The notes under the pieces are model-generated. The model saw only the letters and a program-made list of their open reading frames with translations. It ran no database searches and had not been told where the DNA came from. A stretch of 33,500 nt of DNA from contig NZ_BBPQ01000084.1 in assembly GCF_000787855.1 (NCBI RefSeq), positions 1-33,500 of the forward strand, written 5' to 3'. The translations under genes and the position numbers were made by a program. The stretch comes from Streptacidiphilus anmyonensis (GTDB lineage: Bacteria; Actinomycetota; Actinomycetes; Streptomycetales; Streptomycetaceae). The number at the start of each line of letters is the position of its first letter. Position 1 is the first letter of the stretch. This document shows, in pieces, positions 1 to 7,507 of this stretch.

Positions 1-1247
1 GTCAGGGCTTCGCCGGCGGCGCGGCCAACGGCGGGCAGGCCGCGTCCGCGCAGTCGCTCGCGGCGCGGGCGGCCATGCTCGGGGGCGGGGGCGGGGACGG
101 CGGCTGGAGCAAGATGTTCGGCTCGGCGATCGCGTCCCAGACCGGCTGGCTCTACCCGCTCGGGGCGATCTCCTTCGTCTGCGGCATCGCCTGGCGCCGA
201 CGTCGGCCGCGCACCGACCGGCTGCGTGCGGGCTACCTCATGTGGGGGAGCTGGCTCGCCGTCTTCTTCCTCGCCTTCAGCGCCGGAAGCGTGGGCGGAC
301 ACAGCTACTACATGGGGATGATCGCCACGCCGCTCGCGGCGCTGAGCGGCGCGGGTCTGGTCGGCATGTGGCGTGCGTACCGGTCCGGCGGACGCCAGGC
401 GCTGGTCCTGCCGGTCGCGATCGCGGCGACCGCGGCGTGGGCGGTCTGGCTGGCGAACCCGTTCCCGACCTTCCGTCCGTGGGCCGCGCCGGTCGCGATC
501 GGCGCGTCGGCTGTCGCCGTCGCGCTCCTGGTGCTCGGCCGCGTCCCGCGCCTGGCGCGCCCGCGCCTCGCCGCGGTCGGCCTGGCGGCCGGTCTGCTCG
601 GCGTGGTCGTCACCCCTGCGGCGTGGGCCACGTCGGTGCTGTCCACCGGCGCGGGCGGCGGCATGGCCTCGATGATGGGCTCGGTCGGCCCGAGCAGCGG
701 CCACGGCGGGCGCGGCGGGTTCGCCGGTCTCGCGGGCGCGACACGCGGCGGCACGGGCCACCGCGAGGGCGGCGGCTTCGGCGGCGGCCGTGGAGGCGGG
801 GCCGGCGGTGGCGGAGGCTTCGGCGGGTTCAGCGGCACCACGACGCTGTCCGCCTCGCAGCAGCAGCTCTTCTCGTACGTGACCTCCCACGACGGGGGCG
901 CCCGCTACGTGATGGCGACCTCCAGTTGGAGCTCCGCCTCGCCGTTCATCCTGGCCACCGGCAGGGAGGTCCTCCCGATGGGCGGCTTCACCGGCGCGGT
1001 GCCGAGCCCGACGCTGAGTCAGTTCCAGCAGCTGGTCTCCACGCACCAGCTCCGCTTCGTCCTGCTGGGCGGCGGCGGGATGGGGACGTCGCAGAGCAGC
1101 CCGGTGCAGTCGTGGGTGCGGCAGGCCTGCTCGGTGGTCCCGCCGAGCGCCTACGGCGCGACCGCGTCGTCGCAGCAGAGCGGCCAGTCGCCCTTCGGCC
1201 GCGCGGCCGCGTCGCAGCAGCTGTACTCCTGCGGCGACGACGCGTGA
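1..1247 (+). CDS. Membrane glycosyltransferase (GT39/ArnT-like), C-terminal part
   Basis: The gene enters from the left edge; the frame is open from base 3 and no start is seen. The visible part has about five hydrophobic segments (around 140-200, 230-300, 320-370, 405-460 and 480-640). A glycine-rich loop follows (about 650-840), then a soluble domain of about 135 residues, probably outside the membrane, with the stretches RYVMATSSW and PMGGFTGAVPSP. Large actinobacterial GT39/ArnT-family mannosyltransferase-like proteins often have such a Gly-rich insert before a conserved C-terminal domain, so transfer of a sugar from a polyprenyl-phosphate donor is inferred. The catalytic N-terminal loops lie outside the window, so the substrate cannot be judged. 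The stop lies 18 bases from the stop of the convergent phosphatase gene. Confidence 0.72.
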   Translation, partial: QGFAGGAANGGQAASAQSLAARAAMLGGGGGDGGWSKMFGSAIASQTGWLYPLGAISFVCGIAWRRRRPRTDRLRAGYLMWGSWLAVFFLAFSAGSVGGHSYYMGMIATPLAALSGAGLVGMWRAYRSGGRQALVLPVAIAATAAWAVWLANPFPTFRPWAAPVAIGASAVAVALLVLGRVPRLARPRLAAVGLAAGLLGVVVTPAAWATSVLSTGAGGGMASMMGSVGPSSGHGGRGGFAGLAGATRGGTGHREGGGFGGGRGGGAGGGGGFGGFSGTTTLSASQQQLFSYVTSHDGGARYVMATSSWSSASPFILATGREVLPMGGFTGAVPSPTLSQFQQLVSTHQLRFVLLGGGGMGTSQSSPVQSWVRQACSVVPPSAYGATASSQQSGQSPFGRAAASQQLYSCGDDA

Positions 1248-1265
1248 GCGCAGCCGCCCGGGTGG

Positions 1266-1697
1266 TCACGGCGTGAACCGCTCCACGTAGCGGCGCTGCC
1301 AGGGCGTCTCCACGGCGTGGCGCGAGTAGTGCGCCCGCACGTAGGCGACGGCCTGGTGGGGCGGCACGCCGTCGAGCACGGCGACGCAGGCGAGGGCGGT
1401 CCCCGTCCGCCCTCGGCCTGCGGTGCACGCCACCTCGACCCGTTCGGCCGCCGCCCGTTCCCACGCCTCCAGCAGGGCGCGGGCGGCGGCGGACCGGTCG
1501 ACGGGGAGCCGGAAGTCCGGCCACCGCAGCCAGCGGGACTCCCACGCGGTCGCCGGGGGCTCCTCAGCTTGGAGGTACAGCCCGAAGTCGGGCGGCGGCC
1601 CGTCGGGGAGGGGATCGCGCAGCCCCCTCCCCCGCAGCGTCCGGCCCGACGGCAGCAGCAGCACACCGGCGGCGTCGGTCTCCCAGGTCGAAGGCAT
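1266..1697 (-). CDS. Small protein-tyrosine phosphatase family protein
   Basis: This 143-residue cytoplasmic protein has both hallmarks of the cysteine phosphatase fold. A WPD triplet lies at residues 59-61 (D61 the likely general acid). A CX5R P-loop spans C91 to R97 (CTAGRGRTG), giving the thiol nucleophile and phosphate-binding arginine. The residue before the cysteine is Ala instead of the usual His. The length matches single-domain dual-specificity-like phosphatases of actinobacteria; the substrate is unknown. ATG at 1697 is chosen because a TAGCGT hexamer (1704-1709, minus strand) ends 6 bases upstream and no ribosome-binding site is visible, which suggests a leaderless mRNA. The gene stands alone between convergent and divergent neighbours. 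Confidence 0.8.
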   Translation of the reverse strand: MPSTWETDAAGVLLLPSGRTLRGRGLRDPLPDGPPPDFGLYLQAEEPPATAWESRWLRWPDFRLPVDRSAAARALLEAWERAAAERVEVACTAGRGRTGTALACVAVLDGVPPHQAVAYVRAHYSRHAVETPWQRRYVERFTP

Positions 1698-1770
1698 CCC
1701 GCCACGCTATCGCCCGGTGCCGACCGCCGGCGCCCGGCGCCGCGTCCACGGGGCGGATATCCCCGAGCGG

Positions 1771-1791
1771 ATTGCAGGTGCTATCTGCAAT
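1771..1791. promoter_or_regulatory. Perfect inverted repeat upstream of MFS gene
   Basis: ATTGCAG (1771-1777) and CTGCAAT (1785-1791) are perfect 7-bp arms around a 7-base spacer. The repeat lies 22 bases before the MFS start at 1814 and between two divergent genes, where an operator is expected. No regulator gene is adjacent, so the binding protein is unknown. Confidence 0.45.
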
Positions 1792-1813
1792 GATCCGGTC
1801 GGAGGGATAACCC

Positions 1814-3178
1814 ATGCACCGTCTGTTCGGTCCTTACCGATCCGTCTTCGCCATCCAGGGCAGCCGAGCTCTGTTCGTCGTCGCGCTTCTCGCCCGGGTC
1901 CCGGGCACCGCCAAGGGCATGCTGCTCACGCTGCACGTCGTCCTCGACCAGCAGCGCGGCTACGGCGCCGCCGGCGTGGTGGCGATGGCCCTGACCCTGG
2001 GCTTCGCGATCGGTTCGCCGATCGCCGGTCGGCTGGTGGACCGTCACGGGCTGCGGCCCGTGCTGCTGGTGACCGGTGTCGCCGAGGCGCTGTACTGGGT
2101 GATCGCCCCGTCGCTGCCCTATCCCGCGCTGGTCGCGGCGACGTTCGCGGGCGGGGTGGTCTCGGTGCCGGTGTTCCCGGTGATCCGGCAGGCGGTGGCC
2201 GCGCACGTGCCCGGCGAGCTGCGACGGCAGGCCTTCGCGTTGGACTCGATGATCGTCGAGCTCGCCTACATGGTCGGCCCGGCCGTCGCCGTCGTCGCCG
2301 TGACCGGGCTGCACACCGCGACGCCGTCGATGTTCGCCACCGCCGTGCTGACCCTCGCCAGCGTGCTCGGCCTGTGGCCGCTGGGCCGGATCCTGGTGTC
2401 GCAGCGCCGGGTCGACCCCTCGGGGCGGCAGGACGCGCCGGACAGGCCAGCCAGGCTGCCGCGCGGCACCTGGCTGAACCCGACGCTGCTGCTGGTTCTG
2501 GCCATGTGCACGGCCGCGAACCTGACGCTGTCCGGCACCGAGGTCTCCGTGGTCGCGAGCCTGCGCGAGCACGGGCAGACGCAGTGGGCCGGGCTGACGA
2601 TCATCGCCTGGTGCTGCGCCTCCCTGGTCGGCGGCTTCTGGCACGGCTCGACTCCCCGGCCTCGCCGGCTACCGCTGCTGATGCTGCTGCTCGGGCTCGG
2701 CACGATCCCGGTCGGGATCGTCGGCGGGCTGGGCTGGCAGTGGATCTGCCTCGCCCTGATCCCCGCCGGGTTCGTCTGCGCGCCGACCATCGCCTCCACC
2801 GCCGAGGCGATCAGCGCGGCCGTCCCCGCCTCCGCGCGCGGCCAGGCGATGGGGCTTCAGGCGGCGGCGCTGACGCTCGGCGGCTCGCTCGGCGCGCCGC
2901 TGGCCGGCTCAGTGATCGACCGCTTCTCGCCGGTCTGGGGCTTCGCCGTCTCGGGCGTGATCGGCACGCTGCTGGCCGCGCTCGCGCTCGGCCACGGGCG
3001 GTGGACGGCGGCCCGCATGCCCGCAGGCGCGGCAGCTGGTGCGGGCGCGGTCGTGAGCGTGCCCGTGATCCCGGCCCAGGGCGTCTCGCCGACTCAGGAG
3101 TTGTCGCCTTCGGCGCGGGAGTCGGCCGAGGCGCGGGCGTCGGCGGACGCGCCGGTGAGGATGTCCGCCAAGTCGTAG
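1814..3178 (+). CDS. MFS transporter
   Basis: This 454-residue protein has about 12 hydrophobic segments. The MFS loop-2/3 signature is recognisable as GRLVDRHGLRPVLL (about residues 73-86). The second half begins near residue 220 after a charged central loop. The family exports small molecules by proton antiport; the substrate is not readable. GGAGGG (1801-1806) sits 7 bases before the ATG. The last 50 or so residues after the final membrane segment are Ala/Ser-rich and run 85 bases into the convergent ligase gene, so the tail may be a loosely constrained extension. A perfect inverted repeat just upstream (1771-1791) may be its operator. Confidence 0.85.
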   Translation: MHRLFGPYRSVFAIQGSRALFVVALLARVPGTAKGMLLTLHVVLDQQRGYGAAGVVAMALTLGFAIGSPIAGRLVDRHGLRPVLLVTGVAEALYWVIAPSLPYPALVAATFAGGVVSVPVFPVIRQAVAAHVPGELRRQAFALDSMIVELAYMVGPAVAVVAVTGLHTATPSMFATAVLTLASVLGLWPLGRILVSQRRVDPSGRQDAPDRPARLPRGTWLNPTLLLVLAMCTAANLTLSGTEVSVVASLREHGQTQWAGLTIIAWCCASLVGGFWHGSTPRPRRLPLLMLLLGLGTIPVGIVGGLGWQWICLALIPAGFVCAPTIASTAEAISAAVPASARGQAMGLQAAALTLGGSLGAPLAGSVIDRFSPVWGFAVSGVIGTLLAALALGHGRWTAARMPAGAAAGAGAVVSVPVIPAQGVSPTQELSPSARESAEARASADAPVRMSAKS

Positions 3179-4209
3179 CGGACGGGCTCGTCCAGCTGGG
3201 CGTAGGTGCAGCTCGACGGCTCGCGGTCCGGACGCCAGCGGCGGAACTGGGTCGTGTGGCGGAACCGGTCGCCCTGCATGTGGTCGTACGCCACCTCGAT
3301 GACCCGTTCCGGGCGCAGCGGCACCCAGGACAGGTCCTTGGTGCCCGTCCAGCGGCTGGTCGCGCCCGGCATCCGGGAGCCCGCCTGCGCCTCCTCGTCC
3401 GCCCAGTCGGCCCAGGGGTGTCCGGCGACGGGATCCATCCGCAGCGGCGCGAGCTCGGCCACCAGCTCCTCGCGCCGCTTCATCGGGAAGGACGCGCAGA
3501 CGCCCACGTGCTGGAGGCGGCCGCCCGCGTCGTAGAGGCCGAGCAGCAGCGAGCCGACGACCGGTCCGCTCTTGTGCTCGCGGTAGCCGGCGACGACGCA
3601 GTCGGCGGTGCGCTCGTGCTTGATCTTGTACATCACCCGCTGGTCCGGCGCGTAGCCGAGGTCCAGCGGCTTGGCGACGACGCCGTCCAGTCCGGCGCCC
3701 TCGAACTGGTCGAACCAGCGCCGGGCCTCCTCGGCGTCGAGCGTGGCGGGCGCGAGATGGAGCGGCGGCTCGACGGTCTCCAGGATCTCCTCCAGCGCGG
3801 TGCGGCGTTCGCGCTGCGGCACCGGCATCAGGTCGAGGTCGCCGAGGGAGAGCAGGTCGAAGGCGACGAAGGAGGCGGGGGTCTGCTCGGCGAGCAGCCG
3901 CACGCGCGAGGCGGCCGGGTGGATCCGCTCGGTCAGCGCGTCGAAGTCGAGGTGGTCGCCGCGGATCAGGATGATCTCACCGTCCACCACGCAGCGCTGC
4001 GGCAGTTGCCGCTCCAGCTGGGCGACCAGCTCCGGGAAGTAGCGCGTCAGGGGCTTGCCGGTGCGGCTGCCGATGACCGTCTCGTCGCCGTCGCGGTGGA
4101 CCACCGCGCGGAAGCCGTCCCACTTGGCCTCGTAGAGCATCCCGGGCGGGATCCTGGCCACGGACTTGGCGAGCATCGGCTTGACGGGCGGCATGACGGG
4201 CAGGTCCAT
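3094..4209 (-). CDS. ligC: ATP-dependent DNA ligase, LigC type
   Basis: This 371-residue ligase has the adenylation motif EAKWDGFR with K29 as the AMP-accepting lysine. Further nucleotidyltransferase motifs follow: VVDGEI (motif III), LDGVVAKP (motif IV) and MYKIKHERTADCVVAGY (motif V). The last 120 or so residues fit the OB-fold. The length matches mycobacterial LigC rather than the multidomain LigD. It diverges from a polymerase-domain gene with only 75 bases between the starts, the arrangement of LigC and Prim-PolC in mycobacteria, a pair studied in Ku-independent base-excision and gap repair. ATG 4209 is chosen; ATG 4194 is possible and neither has a strong ribosome-binding site. The Ala/Ser/Asp-rich tail overlaps the convergent MFS gene by 85 bases. 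Confidence 0.9.
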   Translation of the reverse strand: MDLPVMPPVKPMLAKSVARIPPGMLYEAKWDGFRAVVHRDGDETVIGSRTGKPLTRYFPELVAQLERQLPQRCVVDGEIILIRGDHLDFDALTERIHPAASRVRLLAEQTPASFVAFDLLSLGDLDLMPVPQRERRTALEEILETVEPPLHLAPATLDAEEARRWFDQFEGAGLDGVVAKPLDLGYAPDQRVMYKIKHERTADCVVAGYREHKSGPVVGSLLLGLYDAGGRLQHVGVCASFPMKRREELVAELAPLRMDPVAGHPWADWADEEAQAGSRMPGATSRWTGTKDLSWVPLRPERVIEVAYDHMQGDRFRHTTQFRRWRPDREPSSCTYAQLDEPVRYDLADILTGASADARASADSRAEGDNS

Positions 4210-4284
4210 GCAGCCGATTCTGCGTCCCGCCGACGCGGTGCGCCCGACGGGCGCGCCGCCGGGGTCCGTCCTACGGTGAGGACC

Positions 4285-5325
4285 ATGGGCGAGGCGACGG
4301 AGCTTGAGATCGGCGGGCGCGCGGTGCGCGTCACCAACCCGGACAAGATCTACTTCCCGGACGCCGGCTTCCGCAAGATCGACATCGCGCGCTACTTCGA
4401 AGCCGTCGCCCCCGGCGCACTGCGTGCGCTGCGGGACCGGCCGACGACACTGCAACGCTTCGTCGACGGCATCGGCGGTGAGGCGTTCTACCAGAAGCGC
4501 GCCCCGCGTGACATGCCCGACTGGATCCCCACCGCCCGCATCGCGTTCCCCAGCGGCCGGTTCGCCGACGAGATGTGCCCGACGGAGGAGGCCGCCGTCC
4601 TGTGGGCAGTCAACCGGGGCTGCCTCACCTTCCACCCCTGGCCGGTCCGCCGCGAGGACACCGACCACCCCGACGAGCTGCGCATCGACCTCGACCCGCA
4701 GCCCGGCACGGACTTCTCCGACGCGGTGCGGGCCGCGCTGGAGCTGCGCGGCCTGCTCGAGGAGCTGGGCCTGCACGGCTGGCCGAAGACCTCCGGCGGC
4801 CGCGGCCTGCACATCTTCGTGCCGATCCAGCCCCGCTGGACCTTCACCGAGGTCCGACGGTGCGTCATCGCGATCGGCCGCGAGCTGGAGCGGCGCATGC
4901 CGGGCCGGGTCACCACGGCCTGGTGGAAGGAGGAGCGGGGCGAGCGGATCTTCGTGGACTACAACCAGATGGCCCGCGACCGCACCATCGCCTCGGCGTA
5001 CTCCGTCAGGCCGTTCCCCAACGCCCCCGTCTCCGCGCCGCTGCACTGGGACGAGGTGGACCAGGTCCGTCCGGACCAGTTCGACATCACCACGATGCCC
5101 GCCCGCTACGCCGAGCTCGGCGACGTCCACGCCGACATGGACGCGAAGCGCCACGACCTCACGGCCGCCCTGGCCCTGGCGGACGCGCACGAGAACGACC
5201 ACGGACTCGGCGACATGCCCTACCCGCCCGAGTACCCGAAGATGCCGGGCGAACCCAAGCGCGTCCAGCCCAGCCGGGCCCGCCACGAGAGCGACTCCGA
5301 GGCGGACCCCGAAAAGCCCTCCTGA
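4285..5325 (+). CDS. Stand-alone LigD-like polymerase domain (archaeo-eukaryotic primase family)
   Basis: This 346-residue protein matches the LigD polymerase-domain family. The metal-binding DLD triad is D135-L136-D137 (RIDLDPQPG). The nucleotide-binding SGGRGLH runs from S170 to H176. The third carboxylate is D225 in IFVDYNQ, followed by RDRTIASAYSVRP. Such enzymes add short stretches of ribo- or deoxynucleotides at gaps and breaks for a partner ligase to seal. No ligase or nuclease domain is fused and no Ku gene is nearby. The divergent LigC gene is the obvious partner, so a Prim-PolC-like gap-repair role is inferred. GTGAGG lies 3-8 bases before ATG 4285. The C-terminus is short, charged and probably disordered. 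Confidence 0.88.
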   Translation: MGEATELEIGGRAVRVTNPDKIYFPDAGFRKIDIARYFEAVAPGALRALRDRPTTLQRFVDGIGGEAFYQKRAPRDMPDWIPTARIAFPSGRFADEMCPTEEAAVLWAVNRGCLTFHPWPVRREDTDHPDELRIDLDPQPGTDFSDAVRAALELRGLLEELGLHGWPKTSGGRGLHIFVPIQPRWTFTEVRRCVIAIGRELERRMPGRVTTAWWKEERGERIFVDYNQMARDRTIASAYSVRPFPNAPVSAPLHWDEVDQVRPDQFDITTMPARYAELGDVHADMDAKRHDLTAALALADAHENDHGLGDMPYPPEYPKMPGEPKRVQPSRARHESDSEADPEKPS

Positions 5326-5409
5326 GGACTGGACTCGGTGATTCGGTCCCCTCGTTGATCCGGGACAATGATCGAGCGCACTCCGGGCGATGAGGAGGGG
5401 AAGACCCGC

Positions 5410-6300
5410 ATGCTGTCGCTGGAAGCAGTGAGCAAACGATACGGACGTGGTCGCCCGGTACTGATCGACATCGACTTCCGCACGCGGCCGGGCGCGGTCC
5501 AGGCCGTCACCGGCGGCAACGGCTCGGGCAAGTCGACACTGCTCCGGGTCCTGGCGGGGGTGTCCCGTCCGTCGTCCGGCACGCGCTCCGGCGACCCTGG
5601 GGTCATCGGGTACGTCCCGGACCGCTTCCCGGCGAACACCCGCCTGTCCGCCCGCTCGTACCTGGCGCACATGGGACGCATCAAGGGCCTGAGCACCCAG
5701 CAGGCGGCGGCCCGCGCCACGGATCTGCTGACCCGTCTCGACCTGGTCGGCGGGTGCTACACCCCGATTCGCGACCTGTCCAAGGGCAACGCCCAGAAGG
5801 TCGCCGTGGCTCAGGCCCTGATGGTCCGACCCCGGCTGCTGATCCTGGACGAACCGTGGTCGGGCCTGGACGCCTCCGCGCACGGCGTGCTGGCGTCGAT
5901 CATCGAGGAACTGGCCTCCGGCAACGGAACGGTGGTCTTCACCGATCACCGCGAGGCGGTGACCGGGGCCGTCGCGACCGAGGTGTACCGCATCGAGTCC
6001 GGCCGGCTCAGCGGCAGTTCGCCCGGCGCGGGCGTGGCCGCGGGCAGGTCGGCCGGGCTTTCGGAGGTTGTGCTGCGGACGCCGTTCCACGACCCGGCCT
6101 TACCACTGGGAGAGGAGCTGAGCGGCTGGGACGGCGTGCAGGCCACGTCGGCCGCCGGGCCCGGGCGGGTCCGAGTCCTGGTGCTGCGCAGCCTGTGCGA
6201 CCGACTCCTGCTGACGGCACTCCAGCGGGGATGGTCCGTCGACGGACTCCGACACGACGTCAGCGTCCCCAGCCAGGTGAGCGGGTGGAACGCCCGATGA
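5410..6300 (+). CDS. ABC transporter ATP-binding protein
   Basis: This 296-residue ATPase subunit has Walker A GGNGSGKST (35-43, K41), Walker B LLILDEP (143-149, E148), a D-loop SGLDAS and the switch histidine H180. The signature is LSKGN (123-127) instead of LSGGQ, a variant common in antibiotic and lantibiotic ABC exporters. About 90 residues follow the ATPase core and resemble no domain I can name. The ATG at 5410 is preferred over one 14 codons upstream because GAGGAGGGG (5392-5400) is correctly spaced before it. The stop overlaps the next start as ATGA, so the membrane subunit downstream is translationally coupled. It probably powers a small exporter; the substrate is unknown. Confidence 0.85.
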   Translation: MLSLEAVSKRYGRGRPVLIDIDFRTRPGAVQAVTGGNGSGKSTLLRVLAGVSRPSSGTRSGDPGVIGYVPDRFPANTRLSARSYLAHMGRIKGLSTQQAAARATDLLTRLDLVGGCYTPIRDLSKGNAQKVAVAQALMVRPRLLILDEPWSGLDASAHGVLASIIEELASGNGTVVFTDHREAVTGAVATEVYRIESGRLSGSSPGAGVAAGRSAGLSEVVLRTPFHDPALPLGEELSGWDGVQATSAAGPGRVRVLVLRSLCDRLLLTALQRGWSVDGLRHDVSVPSQVSGWNAR

Positions 6301-6953
6301 CCGCCCTCTACCGCTACAGCCTGGCCACCACGCTGCACTCCCAGCGCTACGTGGCGCCCATGGTGTTCTTCCTCGGCCTGCTGGCCGTCCTCACCAGCGG
6401 CGACAGCGGTCCCCTGCTCGGTGTCTACCCGGCCGCCGCGGGCGCGCTCCTCGCCTGTGCGACGTGGGTCGCCGCGTCCGTGGTCAACGTCCAGGAGCCC
6501 GTCGGGCGCGCTGTCCTGGTGGTGAACGCGCGGCGCTCACGTGACGTGCTGATCGCCGACATCGCCGTCTCAGCGACGCTGTGCTCGGGCATGACCGTGG
6601 TCGGGCTGTTCTATCCGATCCTGACGGGTTCGCACGTCGTCACCTGGCAGGCGGTGGGCATCGGCGCGCTCGCCGAGCTGACCTGCGCCTGCGTCGGCAT
6701 CGGTCTGGGGCTGCTGTGCTCGCGGCTGGTGATCGGGCGGCCAGGCTACTCGGTGGTCGTGGGACTCGGGCTCGTGCTCGCGGTGGTCCTCGCGAAGCCG
6801 CTGCCGCCGGTCTATCCGATGCTGTTCGCCCTGAACAGCGGCCGCACGCCCACGGAGCTGTTCCTGCCGTTTCTCGGCTACACGGCCACCGGGCTGTGCG
6901 TACTGGCCGCGACCGCGGCTGCGGCCCAGTACCTCGCCACCCGAACGGACTGA
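6297..6953 (+). CDS. ABC transporter membrane subunit (putative)
   Basis: This 218-residue protein is mostly hydrophobic, with about six likely membrane segments (around residues 19-35, 42-62, 81-103, 111-135, 143-165 and 188-210). It starts inside the ATGA overlap with the ATPase gene, so the two are translated together and probably form one transporter. No family name is secure from sequence; the assignment as permease rests on hydrophobicity and operon position. It is short for a permease, so a homodimer is likely. Confidence 0.7.
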   Translation: MTALYRYSLATTLHSQRYVAPMVFFLGLLAVLTSGDSGPLLGVYPAAAGALLACATWVAASVVNVQEPVGRAVLVVNARRSRDVLIADIAVSATLCSGMTVVGLFYPILTGSHVVTWQAVGIGALAELTCACVGIGLGLLCSRLVIGRPGYSVVVGLGLVLAVVLAKPLPPVYPMLFALNSGRTPTELFLPFLGYTATGLCVLAATAAAAQYLATRTD

Positions 6954-6986
6954 ACACGACGCGTGGGGCTCCGGGGCCGTCCGGGT

Positions 6987-7373
6987 TCAACTCAGGCGTT
7001 CCAGGAGGACCGCCGCGTGGCTGCGCTCGGGGTGCTTGGAGGCCGTCAGCAAGGTGACCGGGCCGGCCGCGACCTTGGCGCGCAGCGCGTCGAGGGCGGT
7101 CGCGGGCTCGGGTTCCGCGAGCTCCGCGAGGTAGCGCTCGCGGAACTCGGCGAAGGCGGCGTCGCCCTCGTCGGTCGCGTGGTACCAGCGGCGCAGCTCG
7201 GTCGACGGCGTGACGGCCTTGGGCCAGTCGTCCAGTTCCGCCTCCTCCTTGGACAGGCCGCGCGGCCAGAGGCGGTCGACCAGGACGCGTGCGCCGTCGT
7301 CCGGTTCCGGTACGTCGTAGACGCGGCGGACGCGCGGGTGGTGACGGGCTGCGGCGGCGGATGCGGCGCTCAT
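6987..7373 (-). CDS. DUF488 family protein
   Basis: This 128-residue soluble protein carries the DUF488 pattern: RVYD near the start, then VLVDRLWPRGLSKEEAELDDW, a central ELRRWYH and the ending TLLTASK.PERSHA. The biochemical role of DUF488 is not established. ATG 7373 is used because the conserved domain begins a few residues later; an upstream in-frame start at 7457 would add 28 residues of low-complexity sequence. The gene converges on the ABC operon and is divergent from the drug exporter gene at 7508. Confidence 0.78.
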   Translation of the reverse strand: MSAASAAAARHHPRVRRVYDVPEPDDGARVLVDRLWPRGLSKEEAELDDWPKAVTPSTELRRWYHATDEGDAAFAEFRERYLAELAEPEPATALDALRAKVAAGPVTLLTASKHPERSHAAVLLERLS

Positions 7374-7507
7374 GCGCCAAGTCTCGCCGAGGCGGCACGT
7401 GTCAGCCCGCAGGCACGCCCGTCGGGCGCGGAGCTGCGGCTCCCAGCGGGTAGTCATCGAGTGCTAGGGTCTGCGCGCCGAACGACATATCCAGGGGGAA
7501 ATCCGGC

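Noticed and set aside
1423-5325. A 1300-residue frame on the plus strand
   Set aside because: Only the part from 4285 resembles a family (the primase-polymerase); the rest runs antisense to or out of frame with real genes and is Arg/Gly/Ala-rich, an effect of high GC.
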